Shown here: positions 47,841-57,515 of the stretch, piece by piece
How positions within the stretch are numbered: position 1 is the first letter of the stretch
Layout: each line of letters opens with the position of its first letter
Assembly (NCBI RefSeq): GCF_024623455.1
Contig: NZ_JANIPJ010000008.1
Location: 1 to 64,000, forward strand
DNA: 64,000 bases
Source of the DNA: Paenibacillus soyae
GTDB lineage: Bacteria; Bacillota; Bacilli; Paenibacillales; Paenibacillaceae
Direction of reading: 5' to 3'
Translations under genes and position numbers: made by a program
The notes under the pieces: model-generated
Seen by the model: only the letters and a program-made list of their open reading frames with translations
Database searches by the model: none
What the model was told of the DNA's origin: nothing

Positions 47841-50800
47841 ATGAAGAAGACAATTGCTTTATGGTTATGTATCGTGATGATCAGCGCATTGGCAGTACCG
47901 CCAATTGCCGCTGCTTCGCCGCAGCTATCTACCGCACAGGAGCTGGCGGACTATTTGAAAACAAAGGGCGGAGATGCGTCAAAAATTATATTGGCAGACT
48001 CCAACACAACGGTTCAAGTCAGCACTCCCGTCACACTGAATGAGTCCTTTGCCATTCCGAGCGGCATCAAGCTGCAAGGCTTTGTTCAGATGAATATTCA
48101 AAGCGATATTCAGGTTTATGGCAAGCTTCAGGACAGTCGCGGGCTTGATTTCCGCAAAAACGGCATAGTGGGAACGGGTGCCGGCTCCTTCGTTCTGCAT
48201 GCGGGAAGCAGCTATTATCAGCAAGGCGTAGAGGTGGTTGGCGCAAATGGACACTTTATGCTGGGTGCAAACGCCAGTGTGACGTTATCCGCCAGCAATC
48301 ATTTTGAGATTACCTCCGGGACCGTAACGGTTGCGGCAGGCAAGACAGTAACGGCAGATATGGCCAAAACAATTATTGTCGCGGATGGCGCGACGCTGGT
48401 GGTCAACGGGACCATTGCGGATGGCATTCTGCAGATGACGCCTCCACCGGGCCAGGCCGACACGACGGCATTAGTCCAAGCCATCCATGAAGCCAATACG
48501 AATCGGGCATCCGTATCCATCAGCGTGGATGGAACCGATGTAACAGCGCCCGGCATATGGGTAAGCTCCACTGTAATGAGTCAATATGAAAGCGCTATTC
48601 TAGCTGCGACCGCAGTAAGGGATCAATCTGGCGCGACCCAGCTGGAGGTAGATAACGCCGTCGCCCAGCTGGCAGCAGCTACAAGCAGCTTTAATGCCGC
48701 CAAGGCGCAGGGAACAGGCAATGGGGTCATTCGTATTGCGTCGGCATCTGAACTAGTGGCATTCCTGCAAACGCTAACAATTGACGATACCAAAGTAAAG
48801 CTGAATGGTAACACGGCCGAGCTGTATGAGCCAGTTGTGCTGGATAAGGCAATGTCCATTGCAAGCGGGGTGAAGCTTCAGCTTTTCACACAGCCAACGG
48901 TCAGCACCACTCTGGACATCTATGGCATCGTGCAGGACAGCCGAGCTCCGGAATTGCGTACAGGCGGTTTAATTGGAGCCGGCACAGGCAAAGTTAACTT
49001 CCACACAGGAAGCAGCTATTACCAGCAAGGAACAGAGGTAATTGGCGTTAACGGCATCTTCCGCTTGGGAGCCGACACGAGAGTGGCCGTTCGAGCGGAT
49101 CAGCATCTGGATCTTGCAGCAGGCATGGTCACCTTGGCCAAGCCGGTGACAAGCCAGGTATTTAGCAAAATTACGGTATCGGACGAAGCAACCTTCAACT
49201 TCTCCATTGCCAATATCGGAGAGGGAGTCGCCTATTTCCCGGCGGGGCTTCACAAGGTGCAGCTGACAGAGGCGCTGGCCATCGCAGAGGCCCATCGCGA
49301 CTTCACAAGCTCCAGCGTGGACGGGCAAGATGTGGGGTCCGACACCCAGTGGGTAACACCCGCTGTTAAGGACAGCTTTGCGGCTGCCATTCAAAGTGCA
49401 GCTGCCGTTCGTATGGATCCGGATGCTACGGAATCGGATTACGGCCAAGCTCGGGCGGAGCTGGAGACTGCGACCACATCGTTTGTTGCGGCTAAGCAGC
49501 CAGGAGCGCTTCCTGTTGCGGAGATCACAACAGCGGGGCAGTTGCTCTCAGCCATCCAAGCCTTTCAGACCGGTGGGGAAGAGGTTGTCAGAGCGCTTAA
49601 TAACGAGGTTGTGAACGGTGTCACCTACCAGGTCATCGAAGTGTTCAAGCCGGTGACCATCCCTAGCAATGTGACGGTGCCAGCGAACGTTCGTTTGAAG
49701 TATACAGCTCAAATGACGGTGCACGGTGTCATAACGGTGAGGGGACAGCTGCAGGATTTCCGTGATGAAGGCTTTATTATCGGCAATGGAGCGGTAGGGG
49801 CCGGGGGTATTGGAGCCGTACAATTCATGCCGGGCAGCGCATTATATATTAAAGGCAAAGGAGAGACGGTTGGTCCTACAGGGCTGCTGGCGCTGGATGC
49901 CGGATCGGTGCTGTCGCTGTATGCGAAGAACAGATTGGAGCTGTCCAAGGGCTCGGCCAAGGTGCTGAAGCCGCTTATTGTCGCCCTGACCAATGATGCA
50001 GTTATTGCCGAGGGAACGACGCTTACCGTTATCGCTTCCATTCCAAAGGAAATTAACGTCGTGTCCTATGGCAAAATAATTGACGCCAGCATTCAGAATA
50101 CGGAAGCCAAGCTGGGTATGATAGCTGTGGAAGCGGCTTCCTCTAACGAAGCTGTTGTGACGGCGGAATTGGTGGAGGGACGTGTCTATCTGACGCCAGG
50201 AGCCGCAGGCTCAGGACAGGCGAGAGTGACATTAACCTCGGAAGACGGCAAGGCAGCGTACATTGATGTCATCGCGGCAAGCGGAGCCATTATCGATAAG
50301 ACGGTTATGAAGTATGGCGCGTTATCCCCGAGCGAGCTCAAGGCTCTTATTCGAGTTAGAACGAATGAGCTCGAAGAGCTGATTACGCTGGCAGAATCCA
50401 GAAGCCTGGATGCGGAGCGGGAGAAGGGAGCGCTATGGTTCGCGGGTGAATTCGACAAATACGCGGATTGGGATGAGCAGAACATAGCTGTTAACAAAAA
50501 AATGTTCGCTGTCATTCCGACTTATAGCCCGGGAGGACGTTCTCCCGAGGAATTGGCCGTGGAGCTGCCTGAATTCGAAAGAGTCGAAATTATCGCTATG
50601 CTGGAGGCTGCCATTGCGGAATTAAACGCCGTACTGGACGGAACGGTAACCAGAAGACCGGTTCGCCTTGTAGACTGGGATGGCATAACGCTGCAGGGCA
50701 GCAACTTCTACAGCAATGGCAAGCCTGTGTTCCTGCATGATTATTTCTCCAAGCCGCTGGATGTTCCGAAGGACAATGCGACGCTCTATAATCATTATCT

Positions 50801-53777
50801 AGGCAGCATTGATCTGCCGCGCTCCATTAATCCAAGCTTTGTGACCGACAATTCAGGTACGCCGGCACCGGATAAATACGGAGATCTGCAGAATCGCCCA
50901 ACAAGCAACATGGGCTACACCATTCTATGGCATGATCCAGCTCCGGCATGGGCAGTCAGTCAGAATGGGGATACGATGCGTGATGGTATAACAACCTTCA
51001 CCAAATATGATATTAATCATCCCGCTATTCGTTCGATATGGGAGGATGTGCTGAGCCATACCGGACCTATTACATCCGGCAAGCCCTATACGGAGCTTGG
51101 CTATCTCTTGGCGAATGAGCCGCATTGGTTCCTGGAGAAGGGCCACTGGGCTGTCGCGAAGAAGGCGAACGGACAGGAGGGCATATCAGATATTGCGCTT
51201 CAGCAGTTCGCCGAGTGGCTGCAGGATCGCCATGGATCGGTTGACGCGATGAACGCGCTGTGGAGCACCAGCTTCGCCAGCTTCGATGCAGCAGCAAGAG
51301 GCGTCATTCCAATGGACAAATCGTACAAGGGAACGCCGGTAGGGTATGATGTATCCCTCTTCAATATGGAGAGAGGCACGGAGTGGCTGACCTTCCTGCA
51401 TGATCAGGTGAAAGCGAATGACCCTGATGCCAATACGCATATGAAGCTGATGCCCGACCTGTTTGCCGAAGGCAATCGCACGCATGGCATCAACTTCGAG
51501 GACTTGACGGAGATGGCGGAGATCATCGGCGACGATGCGAAGACGCGGAAGGTGAACTTCAAGGCAACCGGTTCCTCTGAGGATTGGACGGAGCATTATG
51601 CGTACTACTGGAAGGAGCTGGGGATGTCCTATGACTTCATGCATTCCGTCAGCCCGGAGAAGGCACATGTCAATTCCGAGGTGCATTTCCTCTCCACAGT
51701 AGCGTACAGAGACCTATACATGAAGCCGGAATATGTCCGCTCCACCTACTGGCTCGCAACTGTACTGGGCATGGATGCTGGCTTCACCTGGTTCTGGGGT
51801 CGAAATCCGGACGGCTCCATCGAGAACCGACTGATGAATACTACGGTTCAGGGCTTGCTGGAATCTTATCCGGGAACGGTTGCCCAGCAGCCGCGTGTTG
51901 CCAATGAGCTGAGCAAAACCATGATGGATCTGAATGCGTTCTCCGAGGAGATTGTACAATTCCAGACGCAAGAGAAGCCGATACGCATCTATTACTCCGA
52001 GACATCCGCGATTAATGACGAGCATTATGTGGATGATCAATTCGAGCTGTATGAGGCGTTGAACTTTGACGGCGTTCCGATTGGCTTTGCGACGGAGGGC
52101 ATTATCAAGAAGCAGCCGCATTCTACTTGGGACGTCATTGTGGTACGTGAGACGCCGAGTGTGACAGACGAAGAGTTTGACGCGCTGCAGGGTTATCTGA
52201 ATGCGGGCGGTACAGTCATTATCGATGAAGAAAGCTTGGCCTTCAATGAGTATAAGCAGCCTCGGACAGCTTCGCTTATGCCTGGCAATGGCACATTGAT
52301 CACCATGCCTGGCGATGCGACGGCTATGGCGAGCGAGGCGCTGGATATTCTTGATGAGGCCAACAAGCTCTCTCCAGTGGAGCTGAAGGAATCCAACGGC
52401 CTTGCTCAGAAGGGCGCATTATGGCGCGTTGTCCAGGCAGCCGACGATCGGTATGTCATGACTGTTATTAATGTAGGGAAAAATACCGCCAATCTGGAAA
52501 TTGTGATGGCGGATCAGTCTTCCGTGACAATTACCGATATGATGACAGGGAAGGAGCTGGCCACAGCCTTCACTCTTCCATCGGAAGGTGTTCTGTTGTT
52601 GGAGATTGAGGTACATGAGAAGGAGCAGCCAGCTCCGCCTGTTATTCCTGTAACTACAGCTCCACCCCTGTCGACACAAGACCCAAGAGCTGAAGTCATA
52701 AGCAATCCTCGCGCAGATCGTGGCGTGATCAAATGGAATGTGCCGGCGAACAAAAACAAGGTGCTTCTGCCAGCTCAATCATCCGGCGTACAAGGTCAGA
52801 ACAAGCTGCAATTGCTCTCCGATCAGCTTGCGATTGACATTCCTGCTTCCGTATTGAAGGACCTGACCTCAAGCCTGGGGCAAGGCTCCATGGAAGGAGC
52901 TGTTGTATCGGTGGCCTTCGATACGTTAACCGAGTCTCAGTCCCAGTCCTTGGTGGCTGCGGCGATGCAGGCGGGCAAGGTTCAGCTCAAGGCGGCGACG
53001 TCTATGATCGACTTCACGTTAAGTGTTGTGGATCAGAGCGGCAAGGAGATGAAGCTGTCCAGCTTCAAGGAGCCTATCACGATTTCCTTGAAACTGAACG
53101 AAGGGGCGGAGCTCTCCCAGCTCGGCATGTACTTCATCAGGGAAGACGGCCTACTTGAGTATGTGGGAGGAGAAGTTCGCGACGGGATGCTGGTTGCTGA
53201 GGTTCAGCATTTCAGCACTTATGCCGGTCTGCAATATAAGAAAACCTTCAAGGATGTGCCTGCGTCCTATTGGGCTGCGCCTGCCATTGAGATGCTGGCT
53301 GCCAGAGGGATTGTAACGGGTGTGACCTCTGATGAATTTAAGCCGAAGCAAAGCGTAACGCGCGCCGAATTTGCCGCATTGCTTGTGCGCGCTCTGGGGC
53401 TAAGCGCCAGCGCCTCCGCTCCATTCTTGGACGTAGCGGAATCCGATTGGTATGCAGAGGCTGTAGCGGCTGCTTATGAGGCAGGGCTTGTTCAAGGTGC
53501 AGCAGCCAATCGGTTCTTGCCGCATGCTTCGATTACACGGCAAGAGATGGCGGTTATGCTCTATCGCGCCAAGGCCTATATCGACCGGATTCCGGCCCAT
53601 GGGCAGGCCAAAACGGCGTCAGATCTGGACGAAGCAGCAGTATGGGCGCAAGAAGCGATTGCCGATATGCTGAAGCTTGGCTGGATGCAAGGACGCGGTG
53701 AAGACGTATTTGCTCCGCTGGGGATTACGAGACGGGAAGAGGCAGCACAGGTGCTTGCCGCCATTCTCGCGCCTTAG
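47841..53777 (+). CDS. Giant SLH-anchored surface enzyme with GH42-like (GH167-like?) catalytic domain
   Basis: A 1,978-residue surface protein behind AAGGAGG. In order: signal peptide (1-25); three homologous ~165-residue beta-rich repeats (~30-195, ~298-465, ~560-735; shared YGKLQDSR/YGIVQDSR and GSSYYQQG segments, the third diverged) separated by two FIVAR-like helical modules (~208-285, ~474-555); an Ig-like domain; a catalytic region (~940-1590) with a GH-A barrel (ANEPHWF, Glu1093 as acid/base; NSEVHF, Glu1280 as nucleophile) and a glutamine-amidotransferase-like domain as in GH42; a Pro-rich linker; a domain at ~1650-1790; and three SLH domains (~1795-1978) for wall attachment. GH167 beta-carrageenases are distant GH42 relatives, so a surface carrageenase is a reasonable guess. 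Confidence 0.7.
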   Translation: MKKTIALWLCIVMISALAVPPIAAASPQLSTAQELADYLKTKGGDASKIILADSNTTVQVSTPVTLNESFAIPSGIKLQGFVQMNIQSDIQVYGKLQDSRGLDFRKNGIVGTGAGSFVLHAGSSYYQQGVEVVGANGHFMLGANASVTLSASNHFEITSGTVTVAAGKTVTADMAKTIIVADGATLVVNGTIADGILQMTPPPGQADTTALVQAIHEANTNRASVSISVDGTDVTAPGIWVSSTVMSQYESAILAATAVRDQSGATQLEVDNAVAQLAAATSSFNAAKAQGTGNGVIRIASASELVAFLQTLTIDDTKVKLNGNTAELYEPVVLDKAMSIASGVKLQLFTQPTVSTTLDIYGIVQDSRAPELRTGGLIGAGTGKVNFHTGSSYYQQGTEVIGVNGIFRLGADTRVAVRADQHLDLAAGMVTLAKPVTSQVFSKITVSDEATFNFSIANIGEGVAYFPAGLHKVQLTEALAIAEAHRDFTSSSVDGQDVGSDTQWVTPAVKDSFAAAIQSAAAVRMDPDATESDYGQARAELETATTSFVAAKQPGALPVAEITTAGQLLSAIQAFQTGGEEVVRALNNEVVNGVTYQVIEVFKPVTIPSNVTVPANVRLKYTAQMTVHGVITVRGQLQDFRDEGFIIGNGAVGAGGIGAVQFMPGSALYIKGKGETVGPTGLLALDAGSVLSLYAKNRLELSKGSAKVLKPLIVALTNDAVIAEGTTLTVIASIPKEINVVSYGKIIDASIQNTEAKLGMIAVEAASSNEAVVTAELVEGRVYLTPGAAGSGQARVTLTSEDGKAAYIDVIAASGAIIDKTVMKYGALSPSELKALIRVRTNELEELITLAESRSLDAEREKGALWFAGEFDKYADWDEQNIAVNKKMFAVIPTYSPGGRSPEELAVELPEFERVEIIAMLEAAIAELNAVLDGTVTRRPVRLVDWDGITLQGSNFYSNGKPVFLHDYFSKPLDVPKDNATLYNHYLGSIDLPRSINPSFVTDNSGTPAPDKYGDLQNRPTSNMGYTILWHDPAPAWAVSQNGDTMRDGITTFTKYDINHPAIRSIWEDVLSHTGPITSGKPYTELGYLLANEPHWFLEKGHWAVAKKANGQEGISDIALQQFAEWLQDRHGSVDAMNALWSTSFASFDAAARGVIPMDKSYKGTPVGYDVSLFNMERGTEWLTFLHDQVKANDPDANTHMKLMPDLFAEGNRTHGINFEDLTEMAEIIGDDAKTRKVNFKATGSSEDWTEHYAYYWKELGMSYDFMHSVSPEKAHVNSEVHFLSTVAYRDLYMKPEYVRSTYWLATVLGMDAGFTWFWGRNPDGSIENRLMNTTVQGLLESYPGTVAQQPRVANELSKTMMDLNAFSEEIVQFQTQEKPIRIYYSETSAINDEHYVDDQFELYEALNFDGVPIGFATEGIIKKQPHSTWDVIVVRETPSVTDEEFDALQGYLNAGGTVIIDEESLAFNEYKQPRTASLMPGNGTLITMPGDATAMASEALDILDEANKLSPVELKESNGLAQKGALWRVVQAADDRYVMTVINVGKNTANLEIVMADQSSVTITDMMTGKELATAFTLPSEGVLLLEIEVHEKEQPAPPVIPVTTAPPLSTQDPRAEVISNPRADRGVIKWNVPANKNKVLLPAQSSGVQGQNKLQLLSDQLAIDIPASVLKDLTSSLGQGSMEGAVVSVAFDTLTESQSQSLVAAAMQAGKVQLKAATSMIDFTLSVVDQSGKEMKLSSFKEPITISLKLNEGAELSQLGMYFIREDGLLEYVGGEVRDGMLVAEVQHFSTYAGLQYKKTFKDVPASYWAAPAIEMLAARGIVTGVTSDEFKPKQSVTRAEFAALLVRALGLSASASAPFLDVAESDWYAEAVAAAYEAGLVQGAAANRFLPHASITRQEMAVMLYRAKAYIDRIPAHGQAKTASDLDEAAVWAQEAIADMLKLGWMQGRGEDVFAPLGITRREEAAQVLAAILAP

Positions 53778-53802
53778 CGGCAGATTGATAAGAAGAAAGA
53801 AG

Positions 53803-53833
53803 GAAGCCCGGACGTCGATGTCCGGGCTTCTTT
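53803..53833. terminator. Bidirectional terminator
   Basis: A perfect 11-bp stem (GAAGCCCGGAC with GTCCGGGCTTC) around GTCGAT, with TTT on the plus side and a T-rich run on the minus side. It serves both the SLH enzyme and the convergent IclR gene. Confidence 0.85.
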
Positions 53834-53928
53834 ATCATATAAGAAAGCTTTCTCTATACTGGGCTTATATTCAATACGAAATGTAGGCAGCGCCGCGAAG
53901 GACGGCGACAGCCGTTTCACCTTGCACG

Positions 53929-54702
53929 CTATGGTTTCCTGTAGCCAAGCTGCTCCGAGATCGCCTGGGACTGCTCCAGAGCGAGACCGATATAGCGGTC
54001 CATAGTCTTCTTCGACATGCGGAAGATGGGACCGGATACGCCAATGGCTCCTTCGATCTGGCCGGCCGCATTCATAATGGGCACACCGATGCACCGAAGT
54101 CCCTCACAGGATTCCTCCATGTCGAGCGAGTAGCCTTGTGAGCGAATCTGCTCCGCTTCCTCTCTGAGCTTCGCCGGATCGGCAATAGAGCCGGGAGTTG
54201 CAGGCTCCAGCTCATGATGGGCCAGATACAGCTCCAGCAGATCCGGACTGTAGGCCAGCATCGCTTTGCCCATCGCGGAGGTGTGGGAGGGATATTCCAG
54301 ACCCACAGTCGAGAGAAACTTGATCGGCTCCAGACTCTCCAGCTGATCCACAACCAGCGTTCTGCCCAGCGAGCCTGGCCTCGTGAGCAAGGTCGTTTCC
54401 CTTGTGCCGTCTCTGAGGGCGCGCATGGAGGGCTCCGCTACCTCCTTCAGCGTAATCCGGTTGGCGATGGAGCTGCCAAGATAATACAGCTTGCCGGTCA
54501 GCTGATAGGTGCTGTCACTTTCCCTTTTCTGAATATACTTCTTCTCCTCCAGCTCCTTCAAAATCCGAAAAACAGAGTTTGTTGTTATGGATAATGTGTT
54601 GCTGATCTCCGTAACCGAAAAGGACTTGTTCTCTCTGGCCATTAGCTCCAGAATATCCAGCACCTTCTCGGCTGCTGGGGCCTTATATTTCTTGTTCGTC
54701 AT
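53929..54702 (-). CDS. IclR-family transcriptional regulator
   Basis: A 257-residue regulator: an N-terminal winged helix-turn-helix (~10-70, EKVLDILELMA, FSVTEISNTLSITTNSVFRILKEL) and a C-terminal effector domain (~85-250, TSAMGKAMLAY, GYSLDMEESCEGLRCIGVPI, the conserved IclR ligand pocket). KdgR-like members answer to keto-deoxy sugar acids or other catabolic intermediates, which would suit the pathway at 27-30 kb, but nothing in the sequence fixes the ligand. It lies downstream of hxlB on the same strand behind its own ribosome site. Confidence 0.88.
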   Translation of the reverse strand: MTNKKYKAPAAEKVLDILELMARENKSFSVTEISNTLSITTNSVFRILKELEEKKYIQKRESDSTYQLTGKLYYLGSSIANRITLKEVAEPSMRALRDGTRETTLLTRPGSLGRTLVVDQLESLEPIKFLSTVGLEYPSHTSAMGKAMLAYSPDLLELYLAHHELEPATPGSIADPAKLREEAEQIRSQGYSLDMEESCEGLRCIGVPIMNAAGQIEGAIGVSGPIFRMSKKTMDRYIGLALEQSQAISEQLGYRKP

Positions 54703-54817
54703 GAGCGCGGATTGCCTCCATCATTAACCGATTCATAACTCCATAGTATGTTACTTCAATTGAAGGTTCAAGGGGAAAGTTGCTGAAGCGGTGGTCAATC
54801 GAAGCGAACAAACAGCA

Positions 54818-54856
54818 ACACGGCATCCCATTCCATAGGGGAAGGGGATGCCGTGT
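54818..54856 (-). terminator. Terminator of the hxlA-hxlB operon
   Basis: ACACGGCATCCC pairs with its complement over 12 bp, followed on the minus strand by TGCTGTTTGTT. The tail is only moderately T-rich. Confidence 0.65.
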
Positions 54857-54874
54857 CCAGGTTTGCCGGGGATG

Positions 54875-55426
54875 CTATTCCAGATTGGCGTGATTGTTGT
54901 ACATCGCTGTACCTTGAAGCTTCATGTTCTCCATTAGCCGAAGCACGGTCGCATCCAATAGAAGCAGCAGGCATTGCTCGAACAACGTGCCCATGGGCTG
55001 ATTGGAGCTGCCCGATGTGCTGTCCTTGGTAACAGCTGGGATATGCACAATGGTAGAAGCCAGTTGACCTATGGTTGAATCTGGAGCAATGGTCAAGACG
55101 CCAATCGTTGCCTTGATGTTATGGGCTTTAGCTGCCATGCTTGCCAGGGTTTTGGTCTCGCCTGAGCCTGAACCGATGAGAAGCAGATCTCCTTCGGCAA
55201 TGCCGGGTGTGACCGTTTCGCCTACGACATAAACGCGGAACCCCATATGCATCAGTCGCATGGCGAATGCCCTCATCATCAGTCCCGAGCGTCCGGCCCC
55301 GGCTACAAAAATGTTCCCGGCTTCTGTAATCTGCTTGGTCAGCGCCTCGATTTCGTCCGAGTTGACGGCTTTAAGCGTCCGGTCAAGCTCCTGAAGAATA
55401 GAAGATGAAACAGTCAGCATATTCAT
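54875..55426 (-). CDS. hxlB: 6-phospho-3-hexuloisomerase
   Basis: A 183-residue SIS-domain isomerase, normal length. VAGAGRSGLMMRAFAMRLMHMGFRVYVVGE is the family's sugar-phosphate-binding segment, and GSGSGETKTL and NQPMGTLFEQ are also typical. It converts D-arabino-3-hexulose-6-phosphate, made by HxlA, to fructose-6-phosphate in the ribulose monophosphate pathway. It starts six bases after the hxlA stop with a weak ribosome site, so it is probably translated by coupling. Confidence 0.92.
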   Translation of the reverse strand: MNMLTVSSSILQELDRTLKAVNSDEIEALTKQITEAGNIFVAGAGRSGLMMRAFAMRLMHMGFRVYVVGETVTPGIAEGDLLLIGSGSGETKTLASMAAKAHNIKATIGVLTIAPDSTIGQLASTIVHIPAVTKDSTSGSSNQPMGTLFEQCLLLLLDATVLRLMENMKLQGTAMYNNHANLE

Positions 55427-55432
55427 CCGTGC

Positions 55433-56065
55433 TTACCGCTGTTTAATAAGCTCATGCATTTGAGCTGCTACAGCCTGCTTGTCGCTTGCACCCGTAATGC
55501 CGCCGCCGACAATGACCAGATCCGGCTGCGCGCTGATGACCTCAGGCAGAGTTTGAAGCTTGATGCCGCCTGCAATTGCTGTTTTCGCCTGCTTGACGAC
55601 ACGCTTGATCGTAGCCAAGTCCTCAAACGAATTTTTGCCCTCCGCCTGATGGTCATAACCCGAATGAACGCAGATATAGTCTACGCCAAGCGCGTCAATC
55701 TCTGCCGCACGCGAGGCAATATCTTTAACATTAATCATATCGACCATAATCTTTTTGTTTTGCTTACGCGCCTCGTTAACCGCACCCTTGATCGTTGAGT
55801 CGTCGGACACACCAAGCACAGTAATAATATCCGCGCCGGCTTCGGAAGCCTTCATGACTCCATAACCGCCGGCATCCATAATTTTCAGATCGGCTAATAC
55901 CTTCAGCGTCGGGAACGCGTCCTTTATTTCTTTGACGGCGCGCAGGCCTTCGTTAATGACGACAGGAGTGCCAATCTCGATAATATCGATATAAGGGGCA
56001 ACCTCTTTAACGACTTCTTTTGCCTCCGGGATGTTCACAAGGTCTAATGCCAATTGCAGTTCCAT
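55433..56065 (-). CDS. hxlA: 3-hexulose-6-phosphate synthase
   Basis: A 210-residue TIM-barrel enzyme of the orotidine-5'-phosphate decarboxylase superfamily. ATG 56065 with AAGGAGAG just upstream is chosen over an in-frame start 66 bases further out that has no site. LALDLVN, the catalytic ADLKIMDAGG and HSGYDHQ segments are characteristic. It fixes formaldehyde onto ribulose-5-phosphate, which both detoxifies and assimilates it. Together with hxlB and hxlR it forms a complete formaldehyde-response unit. Confidence 0.92.
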   Translation of the reverse strand: MELQLALDLVNIPEAKEVVKEVAPYIDIIEIGTPVVINEGLRAVKEIKDAFPTLKVLADLKIMDAGGYGVMKASEAGADIITVLGVSDDSTIKGAVNEARKQNKKIMVDMINVKDIASRAAEIDALGVDYICVHSGYDHQAEGKNSFEDLATIKRVVKQAKTAIAGGIKLQTLPEVISAQPDLVIVGGGITGASDKQAVAAQMHELIKQR

Positions 56066-56186
56066 AGGTTGAATCTCTCCTTTATTGAAGGTGGTTGATC
56101 GCAATGAGTTTATGGTAGTACGATCGCGCAAGGAATGGAAGTACGCACTTTCAAGTAAGTCCGTATCCTGGAGGAAACTGCCCTTG

Positions 56187-56216
56187 AAACAAAAACAGAC
56201 TCCAGGCGGAGTCTGT
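56187..56216 (-). terminator. Terminator of hxlR
   Basis: Read on the minus strand, ACAGACTCC pairs with GGAGTCTGT around GCCT, followed by TTTTTGTTT. It separates hxlR from hxlA although they share a strand, so hxlAB needs its own promoter within about 120 bases. Confidence 0.85.
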
Positions 56217-56221
56217 CGATT

Positions 56222-56596
56222 TTAAGGAGAGCAGGAGGTTGTGCTTCTTCCGAGCACCTCTTCGCCATAATGCTTGCCCCAGTTATACATCAGCTTTAAG
56301 ATCGGGAACAGGCTTGTTCCGTGCGGGGTCAGTTTGTATTCGACCTTCGGCGGAACAACGGGATAGACGGTCCGTTCCACAAGCTGGTCTTCTTCAAGCT
56401 CGCGGAGCTGATTGGTGAGAATCTTTTGCGTGATATGTGGAATAAGCTTTTGCAGCTCACTGAACCGTTTGGTCCCATCCATGCCCAAGTGCCAGAGTAT
56501 AATCAGCTTCCACTTTCCTCCGATTAATGCTAGGGTCAATTCTTTCTCACAGTTAATATGATCAATTTCGATTCGGGAACGAATATCTTTCGCCAC
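56222..56596 (-). CDS. hxlR: HxlR-family formaldehyde-responsive activator
   Basis: A 124-residue winged-helix regulator, GTG start behind GGAGGTG. The family pattern is clear: [47 protein letters not shown] and the wing [13 protein letters not shown]. Cys16 occupies the place of the single N-terminal cysteine through which B. subtilis HxlR senses formaldehyde. With hxlAB next to it, activation of that operon by formaldehyde is the expected role. Confidence 0.9.
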   Translation of the reverse strand: MAKDIRSRIEIDHINCEKELTLALIGGKWKLIILWHLGMDGTKRFSELQKLIPHITQKILTNQLRELEEDQLVERTVYPVVPPKVEYKLTPHGTSLFPILKLMYNWGKHYGEEVLGRSTTSCSP

Positions 56597-56719
56597 AGTT
56601 AAGCACCTCCACCTCGGTATTCCGTCTTCATAGACTATAAGAATATTAGCTTCATGTCCAGTCCAGGGAAGAACATTTGAGCTGTCACGGTTGAAGGGCT
56701 CCGCGGCCGAATCTGATTC

Positions 56720-57508
56720 TTATAACCGATGAGTCTTTCGGTATTCCGAGGGGCTCATCCCTATATGCAGGGAAAAAACTCGGCTGAAGTAGAAGCCATT
56801 GTCATACCCGCACTCCTGTGCGATATGATCCACGGTAAGGGGGCTCTCAATTAAAAGTCGCTTCCCGTGGTCAAGGCGAAGCTGGCGTACATATTCCGAG
56901 GCTGAGCAGCCGAATGCAGCCTTGAAGCGACGGGTAAACTGGACGGGACTTAGCCCTGTTTCATCTGCAAGCTCTTTCATCGATACATTCTGGAAGGCCA
57001 ACTCTTGAAGCTTGCGTCGCGCGCTGAGCATGAGAGAATCTTCTGTGCCCCAATAATCAGCCATTGGAAGCAGCTGCTGCAGAACGTAACCGTCCCAAAG
57101 CTCTTGTATGAATCGATTGCGCCACAACATGGCCTGTTCGGGAGGAAGAGCGTCAAGCTGCTGCAAGTATCGGTAAGCAGAGGCAAGGCGTTCTTGGTCG
57201 GCGAAGGTCAGCTTGCCCAGCGGCAGGTTGGATGGAGGTGTTGACCATTCAAAGCCCAGATAAAAAAAGCTGAGCGGCTGCAAAACTTCACGCCGAAAAG
57301 CCGTTCCAGGCGGACAGACCACCCAATCGCCGTTAACGGCTTCTCCCTCTTCCAAACTGCCTAATTCGTACCGAAAGCGGCCCCCTAGCACTGCAAAAGC
57401 GACCCAATGGAGGTAGATGTCTTCTTTGTACTGAAAGGCTTGTTTTCTCTCCCAGTAATGATAATGAAGCAGTCGAATTTCTCCGGTGTACAATCCGATG
57501 GTGTTCAC
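56720..57508 (-). CDS. AraC-family regulator with cupin-like sensor
   Basis: A ~262-residue soluble regulator. The N-terminal half is a cupin-like sensor (IYLHWVAFAVLGGRFRYELG, GDWVVCPPGTAFRRE); the C-terminal ~100 residues hold two helix-turn-helix motifs (SMKELADETGLSPVQFTRRFKAAFG, VDHIAQECGYDNGFYFSRVFSLH). The GTG start at 57508 has its GAGG too close, so TTG at 57493 may be used. It is divergent from the FAD oxidoreductase/GH117 genes across ~400 bases and probably controls them. Confidence 0.82.
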   Translation of the reverse strand: MNTIGLYTGEIRLLHYHYWERKQAFQYKEDIYLHWVAFAVLGGRFRYELGSLEEGEAVNGDWVVCPPGTAFRREVLQPLSFFYLGFEWSTPPSNLPLGKLTFADQERLASAYRYLQQLDALPPEQAMLWRNRFIQELWDGYVLQQLLPMADYWGTEDSLMLSARRKLQELAFQNVSMKELADETGLSPVQFTRRFKAAFGCSASEYVRQLRLDHGKRLLIESPLTVDHIAQECGYDNGFYFSRVFSLHIGMSPSEYRKTHRL

Positions 57509-57515
57509 CTCGTCT

